From the NCBI GenBank assembly GCA_963756455.1, contig CAVWNC010000004.1, forward strand, positions 1,736,001-1,800,000: a DNA stretch of 64,000 nucleotides, read 5' to 3'. Below, one piece after another: positions 59,363 through 64,000 of this stretch. This DNA is from DASQPA01 sp963756455. GTDB taxonomy: Bacteria > Acidobacteriota > Thermoanaerobaculia > Multivoradales > UBA5704. The first letter of the stretch is position 1, and the number at the start of each line of letters is the position of its first letter. The notes under the pieces were generated by a model, which worked only from the letters and a program-made list of their open reading frames with translations, ran no database searches and had not been told where the DNA came from. A program made the translations under genes and the position numbers.

Positions 59363-59605
59363 TTGGTTCGTGCCCCCTGATATTTAAGCGTTTTGTGTGT
59401 GGCAAGGGACCGCCAAGAAAACGCTAAGTGTAGGCAGTATAACACGTTATTGCGTTTTTTCGGGCACTTCCGCTGGCGAAGTAGGGCACTTCCCGAGTAG
59501 AAGTCGGGCGCTTCCAGACCGGGAATCCCGGGTCGAAGCACGAAGATCGCCTAGCGGCGTGGATAGCGCACCACTTCTTTAGCCCCGGTGCGCCCCATGC
59601 CAACC

Positions 59606-59713
59606 CTATCTACCGTCATCCTGGAGGGAGCCCTAGCGACCGAAGGAACCGGGCGGGGGAAAACTCCCTTCCCCAGATCCTTCGCTTCGCTCCAGGATGA
59701 CACGCGGGAAGGG
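59606..59713. repeat. palindromic GTCATCCTGAG-type intergenic repeat
   Basis: TCTACCGTCATCCTGGAGGG at the left and CTCCAGGATGACACGCGGGA at the right form inverted arms, with inner GACCGAAGGA and GATCCTTCGC. It is the same family as 34965-35073. The segment 59363-59605 holds only the right attachment core and two degenerate 22-nt units (to about 59515). Confidence 0.75.
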
Positions 59714-59795
59714 AGGAGACCAGAGGTTCTTCGGTGCCCGCTCTATAGGTGCTCGGCGGTCCATGCCCAGCTCGGGCACTACACCCGCCGCGCCT

Positions 59796-59960
59796 CTACG
59801 TGCAGCAGACGTTCACCGAGTCCTGGCAGGTGACCGCGCAGCTCCGCATCCGGGTGGCCGGGGAGATCGCGCCCCCCGCTGCCTCCTCCAGGTGCTCCTC
59901 GCCCAGCTGGCGCAGGGTCTCCTTGGCGATCGTCATCTTCTTGAGCTTCTGCTTCTTCAT
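59796..59960 (-). CDS. GG-leader RiPP (lanthipeptide-like) precursor peptide
   Basis: ATG 59960 has AAGGAG 6 bp upstream and gives 54 residues. The leader MTIAKETLRQLGEEHLEEAA carries the TxxKETLRxL pattern of acidobacterial RiPP leaders, followed by a GG cleavage site and core AISPATRMRSCAVTCQDSVN then VCCT. The core has four Cys and several Ser/Thr, suitable for lanthionine or disulfide formation. No modification or transport gene is adjacent, so maturation must be in trans. Confidence 0.7.
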   Translation of the reverse strand: MKKQKLKKMTIAKETLRQLGEEHLEEAAGGAISPATRMRSCAVTCQDSVNVCCT

Positions 59961-60033
59961 CGGGTTCTCCTTTCCGATCGAATCGTCCGGGAAGGATGCT
60001 ACACCCGGGGCGGCCATCGGATATCCTCCGGGA

Positions 60034-60948
60034 ATGGAAGAAGCTCTCTGGGAGACTACGCTACCGGGCCTGCCGCCGCCGCGGCGGGGGAAAGTTCGCG
60101 ACGTCTACGACCTGGGCGACACCCTGCTCCTCGTGGCGACCGACCGCCTGTCGGCCTACGATCACGTGCTCCGCCCGGGCATCCCGGGGAAGGGCAAGAT
60201 CCTCACCCAGCTCTCGACCTTCTGGTTCGACCGCCTCGCCGGCCTCGTCCCCCACCACCTCCTGGCGACCGATCCCGCCGACTTCCCCGCCGTCCTCGCG
60301 CCCCATCGCCAGCTCCTCGCCGGTCGGGCGGTGTTGGTACGCAAAGCCCGGGTCGTCCCCTTCGAGTGCGTGGCCCGCGGCTACCTCGCGGGGAGCGGTT
60401 TCCGCGAGTACCGGGCGAACGGCGAGGTCTGCGGCATCCCTCTCCCCCCCGGGTTCGACCGCGCGAGCCGGCTTCCCGAGCCGATCTTCACTCCGGCCAC
60501 CAAGGCCCTAGAGGGGCACGACGAGAACGTCGACTTCGCGACCGTCGCGGCCGGGGTCGGCGAAGCCCTCGCGACCCGCCTCCGCGAGCTCACCCTCGCC
60601 CTCTACGCACAGGGCGCCGCCCACGCCGCGGAGCGTGACCTGATCCTCGCCGACACCAAATTCGAATTCGGCCTTCTCGACGGCCCGGCCGGGGCTTCGG
60701 GCGGCGAGCTGATCCTGGTCGACGAGGCCCTGACCCCCGACTCCTCGCGCTACTGGGACGTCGCCCACTGGCTGCCGGGGACCGAGCCGGTCTCCTTCGA
60801 CAAGCAGTACGTGAGAAACTGGCTCGACGCCTCCGGCTGGGACCATCAGAGCCCGCCGCCGCCGCTGCCGGACGACGTCGTGCGGGGAACCTTCGAGCGG
60901 TATTTGGAAGCATTCCGGCGCTTGACCGGACAGGAGCCCGCGCTCTAG
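60034..60948 (+). CDS. purC: phosphoribosylaminoimidazole-succinocarboxamide synthase
   Basis: SAICAR synthase joins aspartate to CAIR in purine synthesis. The 304-residue protein has RRGKVRDVYDLGDTLLLVAT at the ATP-binding start, IPGKGKILTQLSTFWF, VPFECVARGYLAGSGFREY, ILADTKFEFG (Mg/Asp site) and DEALTPDSSRYW. It is of the longer, eukaryote/Gram-negative-like type. ATG 60034 is chosen by homology; the longer frame from 59749 runs through the peptide gene on the other strand. Confidence 0.95.
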   Translation: MEEALWETTLPGLPPPRRGKVRDVYDLGDTLLLVATDRLSAYDHVLRPGIPGKGKILTQLSTFWFDRLAGLVPHHLLATDPADFPAVLAPHRQLLAGRAVLVRKARVVPFECVARGYLAGSGFREYRANGEVCGIPLPPGFDRASRLPEPIFTPATKALEGHDENVDFATVAAGVGEALATRLRELTLALYAQGAAHAAERDLILADTKFEFGLLDGPAGASGGELILVDEALTPDSSRYWDVAHWLPGTEPVSFDKQYVRNWLDASGWDHQSPPPPLPDDVVRGTFERYLEAFRRLTGQEPAL

Positions 60949-60961
60949 GCGGGGTGCATTC

Positions 60962-62161
60962 ATGCCCAGGCTTCCCCAGATCGCTCTCGCGCTCACCCTC
61001 CTCCTCTCCATCGCCCTGCCGCTCGCCGGCCAAGCCCCCTGCACGGACAACCCGTGGCTCCCCGGCTGGTCACCGAAGTGGCAGCCCCTCTTCCAGGGCA
61101 TCGACTGGATGGGGGCCTGCACGACCTACCTGCCAAGCCAACCGACGCAGCCGAACGTGCGGACCCAGCGCGCCAACGGCCTGCGGATCGATCTCACGGC
61201 CCCCGGGATCCAGTTCTTCTCCGCTCCCAAGCCCTCGGGAGCGGGCACGAGCTACGACACCCACGCCCAGCGGGCGAGCGACTTCCTCTGCACCTGGGGA
61301 CTCCAGGTGGCGGTCAACGCCAATTTCTTCTGGCCCTGCTGCTCGGCCGAGCCGGGGACTCCCCCGGCCCCGAATCAGGTGCAGCTCTGTGGCCTGGCCG
61401 TCGCGGCGGGACAGACGGTCTCGGAGCTGTCGAGCGTGCCCGTGGGGGCCGACGCGGGAGTCGAGGCGCTCCTTCTTACCGGGAAAAATCAGGCCGGAAA
61501 AAACCAGGCGAGCTTCCAGACGATCACTCGGGGTGCGCTCGTCCCCCCCGGCACCTGCACGGCCGTGGCCGGCAGCCCGCAGCCCCTGGGCTCCGGCTTC
61601 TGCCCGCAGACCCGCGTGCCGGGACCGGTCCTGCTGCTTAAAGGTGGGGCGAATCAAGCGAACTCCGCGACGGATCCCACCCCCCCAGAGAAGGTCGCGG
61701 CGCGGACCGCCGTCGCCACCAGCGAGGACGGCCGCTATCTCTACCTGCTGACGATCGACGGCACCGACGGCAGCGCGAACGGCGCCGGGTTCTACGACGA
61801 GGCGGCCTGGCTCCAGGCCCTGGGCGGCTTCAACGGGATGAACTTAGATGGCGGCGGCTCGACGACGATGGCGGCCCAGCTCACCACCAGCCAGGTGACC
61901 GTCCTCAACAACCCCTCCGAGAAGTGCAGCGAGCGCTACGTGGGAACCTTCCTCGGGGTCCAGGCCCTCTCCCTTCCGAAAGGCACGCCCGCGAATCTCT
62001 CCCCCGTCCCCGGCACCCCCGGCATCGCCGGCTGTGGGGTCCGCACCTGCTCCGGCGCTCCCCAGCCGATCCCAGCCTGTGTTCCCGCGCCTCCCGCGAA
62101 GCCGACCGCCGCGAAGCCGAAGCCCGCCAGGAAGCCGAAGCCGTCCCTCACTCCCTCTTGA
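60962..62161 (+). CDS. secreted phosphodiester glycosidase family protein (NAGPA/DUF2233-like)
   Basis: The 399-residue protein has a signal peptide (IALALTLLLSIALPLAGQ), VAVNANFFWPC and the hallmark NLDGGGSTTM of the NAGPA/DUF2233 fold, which in the mammalian enzyme uncovers mannose-6-phosphate and in bacteria acts on exopolysaccharide-like substrates. Cys pairs suggest periplasmic or external location. The C-terminus is a Lys/Pro/Ala tail (AKPKPARKPKPSLTPS). It follows purC by 13 bp, perhaps read through. Confidence 0.85.
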   Translation: MPRLPQIALALTLLLSIALPLAGQAPCTDNPWLPGWSPKWQPLFQGIDWMGACTTYLPSQPTQPNVRTQRANGLRIDLTAPGIQFFSAPKPSGAGTSYDTHAQRASDFLCTWGLQVAVNANFFWPCCSAEPGTPPAPNQVQLCGLAVAAGQTVSELSSVPVGADAGVEALLLTGKNQAGKNQASFQTITRGALVPPGTCTAVAGSPQPLGSGFCPQTRVPGPVLLLKGGANQANSATDPTPPEKVAARTAVATSEDGRYLYLLTIDGTDGSANGAGFYDEAAWLQALGGFNGMNLDGGGSTTMAAQLTTSQVTVLNNPSEKCSERYVGTFLGVQALSLPKGTPANLSPVPGTPGIAGCGVRTCSGAPQPIPACVPAPPAKPTAAKPKPARKPKPSLTPS

Positions 62162-62204
62162 CGAACATTCCTCGCGGAGCCTCGACTGGGGGGGATCGGC
62201 TCAG

Positions 62205-62262
62205 CTTCCCACCGCCCAGATCCTTCGGCTCGCAGAGCTCGCCTCAGGATGACGGTGGGCAG
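62205..62262. repeat. GTCATCCTGAG-type intergenic repeat (right arm)
   Basis: CCCACCGCCCAGATCCTTCG followed by CTCAGGATGACGGTGGGCAG is the closing arm and inner part of the same palindromic repeat, with CCCACCG/CGGTGGG as terminal inverted bases. Confidence 0.7.
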
Positions 62263-62315
62263 CCTTCCTCCTGCACATAAAAATGTTAGAATCTCCGTAT
62301 TGATAGGAGATAGAT

Positions 62316-62645
62316 ATGAATCTTCGTCGTCCGCTGCTCTCAGTATCCGTGGCCTTTCTGATCGCCGCCTCTCTCGCCTTGGCTTCCCTGGCGTCCGCCG
62401 CCGCCGCTCCCTCGGCCCCAGCCACGCCCCCGCCGACGGAGAGCGGTAAGAGCTTCGCCCCCGGTCCGCTGGAATACCGCATCCCCATCAATGGATGTAT
62501 CGAGAGCACCGAATGCCCCGACGGCAGTTCCCTCGTCTGTGTCGGTCATTCTCCCAATGGCTGTAGCCGTTCCGCACGGACCGCAAACCCGCAATGGATC
62601 TCCTGCGATGGCATCCTCCACGTCTGCCCTGCTGTTGGGCAGTAG
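62316..62645 (+). CDS. small Cys-rich exported protein (109 aa)
   Basis: The signal peptide (VAFLIAASLALASLASAAAA) is followed by a Pro/Ala linker and a domain with six Cys: INGCIESTECPDGSSLVCVG, NGCSRSAR, and ISCDGILHVC. GATAGGAG is 6 bp upstream of ATG. Spacing suggests three disulfides. No family recognised. The 5' region has TTAGAAT-like -10 character at about 62285. Confidence 0.65.
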   Translation: MNLRRPLLSVSVAFLIAASLALASLASAAAAPSAPATPPPTESGKSFAPGPLEYRIPINGCIESTECPDGSSLVCVGHSPNGCSRSARTANPQWISCDGILHVCPAVGQ

Positions 62646-62683
62646 GCGCTTTCGTCCGCGGCGCCCGGCGTCGCGGGCAGCCC

Positions 62684-63211
62684 TCACCCCTTGACGAACG
62701 TCCCCCGCGCCACGTCCTTCTTCACTCCGGGGAAGGCGAGGCGCCGCCCGTGGGCCACGCAGTAGATCCCCGGCGGGAGTATCCCGGTCGCGAAGATCGC
62801 CTCGGTCAGGTTCTGGAGCGCGTCCGACTGTTTCATCTCGAACGGCCGCATGGCGCCGGTCAGGACGACCGGGACCCGGGGCTCCGGGATGCTGGCGTAG
62901 AGCCGCTCGCCGGTCAGCGCCAGGGTGTCGGTGCCGTGGAGGATGACGACCCCGCCCGCACCGTCCTCCCCTCCTCCGCCCGCGGCGCGCACCGCGTCGA
63001 CGATGCAGTCGCGGTCGGCCTCGGTCATGTCCAGGCTGTCCTTGCTGAGCAGCTCGTGGACGGTGACCTCGGTCTCCTCCAGGCGCAGCTCGGAAAGCAT
63101 CCGGCGGACGATCGAGCGACGGTTTCTGAGCTCACCTGACTGCTCATCGTAGGTCTTCTCGATCGTGCCGCCGGTCGTGATCAGCGCGATCCTCCGCCGG
63201 TTCGAACCCAT
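62684..63211 (-). CDS. asparaginase-like protein, N-terminal domain only
   Basis: The 175-residue protein has IALITTGGTIEKTYDE with the nucleophile Thr and VVILHGTDTLALTGE, the two catalytic boxes of L-asparaginase/Glu-tRNA(Gln) amidotransferase subunit D family. Full-length enzymes have about 320 residues; the C-terminal domain is absent and no frameshifted remainder is visible. It follows the AhpD-like gene by 3 bp, so the two are an operon. Confidence 0.8.
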   Translation of the reverse strand: MGSNRRRIALITTGGTIEKTYDEQSGELRNRRSIVRRMLSELRLEETEVTVHELLSKDSLDMTEADRDCIVDAVRAAGGGGEDGAGGVVILHGTDTLALTGERLYASIPEPRVPVVLTGAMRPFEMKQSDALQNLTEAIFATGILPPGIYCVAHGRRLAFPGVKKDVARGTFVKG

Positions 63212-63214
63212 CCG

Positions 63215-63631
63215 TCAGGGCTTGGCCTTGTGGTTGTGGCCGTTATGGCCGTTGTGGCCGTTGCCGTTGCTCCCCCGCTGCTCCTCGCGGAGCAGGGCGA
63301 TCGTCTCGAACGCATGGCGCAGGTGCGGGATGACGATGCTGCCGCCGACGACCAGGGCGACGTTCATGGCGTCGTGGAGCTCCTCGTCGCCCCACCCCAC
63401 CTCGACGCACTTGTTGAGGTGGTAGTCCATGCAGTCGTTGCAGCGCAGGACCGTCGAGGCGACGAGCCCCAGGAGCTCCTTGGTCTTCTTGTCGAGCGCC
63501 GCTTCCCGATAGGCGGCGGTGTCGAGGTTGAAGAACCGTTTGATCCCCAGGTGCTCGGAACCCATGATGCGCTCGTTCATCTGCAACCGGTACGAGCGGA
63601 ACTCCTCCATGTCTTCCACTTCTCTCGTCAT
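63215..63631 (-). CDS. carboxymuconolactone decarboxylase / AhpD-like protein
   Basis: The 138-residue helical protein has the redox CxxC in TVLRCNDCMDYHLNKCVEVG, and GWGDEELHDAMNVALVVGGS. AhpD-like proteins act as peroxidase reductants or alkylhydroperoxidase-like enzymes. Its C-terminus is an odd Asn/Gly/His tail (NGNGHNGHNGHNHKAKP), encoded by a 9-bp repeat, which could bind metal. Confidence 0.85.
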   Translation of the reverse strand: MTREVEDMEEFRSYRLQMNERIMGSEHLGIKRFFNLDTAAYREAALDKKTKELLGLVASTVLRCNDCMDYHLNKCVEVGWGDEELHDAMNVALVVGGSIVIPHLRHAFETIALLREEQRGSNGNGHNGHNGHNHKAKP

Positions 63632-63700
63632 ACGGTGTCCCTCCGAAACTTGAAAACCCGTGTTGCTTGAAAAAAAGAAAACCCGGCGTCCCGATAATTT

Positions 63701-64000
63701 TTACGCCAGGCCGAACATCCAACCCTCGAGCCGCGCCCGCTCCTGCTCTTCGTCGGAGAGGGGAGGTTTGAAATAGGCATCGAGCAACCCGAGCTGGTCA
63801 CGCTCCTGGAGCCAGGCGCACGTCGAATATGCGGCGTGCTCCTCAGGTGTACGGCCCTCACGCGGGTAGCGATTGCAAAAAAGATCCGGACAGGTCTCGG
63901 CGACCACCGATGTGCCCGCCGGGACCTCGAAACCGTCGAACGGCCAGAAGTGGACCTTCTCGCCCATCTGGCGCAGGTATTCGAGCCAGGGGATGCCGGC
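63701..64000 (-). CDS. conserved hypothetical protein, 5' end beyond the window
   Basis: The frame stays open to the window edge: AGIPWLEYLRQMGEKVHFWP then FDGFEVPAGTSVVAE and EEHAAYSTCAWLQERDQLG, ending RLEGWMFGLA. The pattern HFWPFDG...VPxGxSVxAE...DxHxAY...EGW is one I have seen in widespread hypothetical proteins of unknown function. The true start is outside, so ATG 63967 should not be taken as the start. Confidence 0.75.
   Translation of the reverse strand, partial: AGIPWLEYLRQMGEKVHFWPFDGFEVPAGTSVVAETCPDLFCNRYPREGRTPEEHAAYSTCAWLQERDQLGLLDAYFKPPLSDEEQERARLEGWMFGLA

Larger units (their letters stand above)
44805..59475. mobile_element. integrated phage-derived or satellite-like element with tyrosine integrase
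   Basis: A 14-bp direct repeat GGGCACTTCCGCTG at 44805-44818 and 59462-59475 flanks the segment. Each copy is embedded in a 22-nt array unit, and the integrase gene is next to the right copy. Contents are atypical for the chromosome: several RHH/XRE regulators, an excisionase-like protein, a DUF2213 head protease, a Cys-rich TerS-like protein and AT-rich cargo. Large terminase, portal, capsid and tail genes were not recognised. The element spans about 14.7 kb, consistent with a satellite or decayed prophage. Confidence 0.75.

Noticed and set aside
62684..63211. Full-length type I/II asparaginase
   Set aside because: Only the N-terminal catalytic domain is encoded and a stop ends it at 175 residues, with no continuation in another frame.

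Overview
This is a chromosomal segment of a very GC-rich Gram-negative bacterium. It carries a TolC-type outer membrane channel with a MacAB-like ABC pump, Hanks-type Ser/Thr kinases, a DUF1111-type dihaem protein, a flavin-dependent tryptophan halogenase, many toxin-antitoxin modules and an orphan GG-leader peptide precursor. That combination suggests an acidobacterium, perhaps the Thermoanaerobaculia, but the placement is inference from gene content and codon use; no rRNA lies in the window. Several otherwise intact genes are frameshifted at GC-rich or homopolymer sites (near 8090, 10800 and 43390), so assembly or read error is possible there.

0-5 kb holds the most unusual feature. A TATAAT promoter precedes a 358-nt tRNA-Leu-like RNA (381-738). 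It has a perfect 7-bp acceptor stem, D arm, intact anticodon arm with anticodon UAC, T arm and encoded CCA. Its variable arm is about 286 nt long, is closed by a 10-position helix (nine pairs, one mismatch) and contains a long internal hairpin. Forty bases downstream on the same strand is a complete but divergent leucyl-tRNA synthetase with altered editing-site residues. Together they look like a dedicated, possibly non-translational, tRNA-like RNA and synthetase pair, or a tRNA-mimic leader. A tryptophan halogenase faces them convergently.

5-31 kb has a Ser/Thr kinase and a large pseudokinase/TM/TPR protein. Toxin-antitoxin modules follow: Phd with a broken PIN toxin, an AbiE-derived operon in which a nucleotidyl-cyclase-like gene follows a truncated AbiEii, a PIN module near 13.8 kb, MntA-HepT, and two further VapBC pairs. 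Housekeeping and envelope genes lie between them: msrA, a Ski2-like helicase, the dihaem protein, an SDR, a GT-C membrane protein, a sensor kinase, an amino-acid permease, an AI-2E family permease and a LysM/BON protein. A 21-nt periodic array sits at 26.5-26.8 kb.

31-44.5 kb: a single-domain response regulator precedes a minus-strand tripartite efflux locus (TolC, YIP1-like protein, HlyD-like adaptor, then ATPase and two MacB/FtsX permeases). Next are two oligopeptide-ABC ATPases co-transcribed with an M17 leucyl aminopeptidase, and then a frameshifted cyclase-fold protein.

44.6-59.5 kb is an integrated element. A 22-nt hairpin repeat array is interrupted at 44805-44818, and the same 14-bp core recurs at 59462-59475, just outside a tyrosine integrase. 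The cargo comprises three tandem paralogues with RHH-like N-termini, small RHH regulators, an AT-rich DUF4365-like nuclease-fold protein (defence candidate), a DUF2213-type phage head protease with a decayed copy, a zinc-finger TerS-like protein, an XRE regulator and an excisionase-like protein. No portal, large terminase or tail genes are visible, so it resembles a phage-derived satellite or remnant.

59.5-64 kb returns to core genes: an orphan RiPP precursor, purC, a secreted phosphodiester-glycosidase-family protein, a small Cys-rich secreted protein, a short asparaginase-like protein, an AhpD-like protein and a 5'-truncated conserved protein. Four copies of a palindromic GTCATCCTGAG-type intergenic repeat are scattered through the window.
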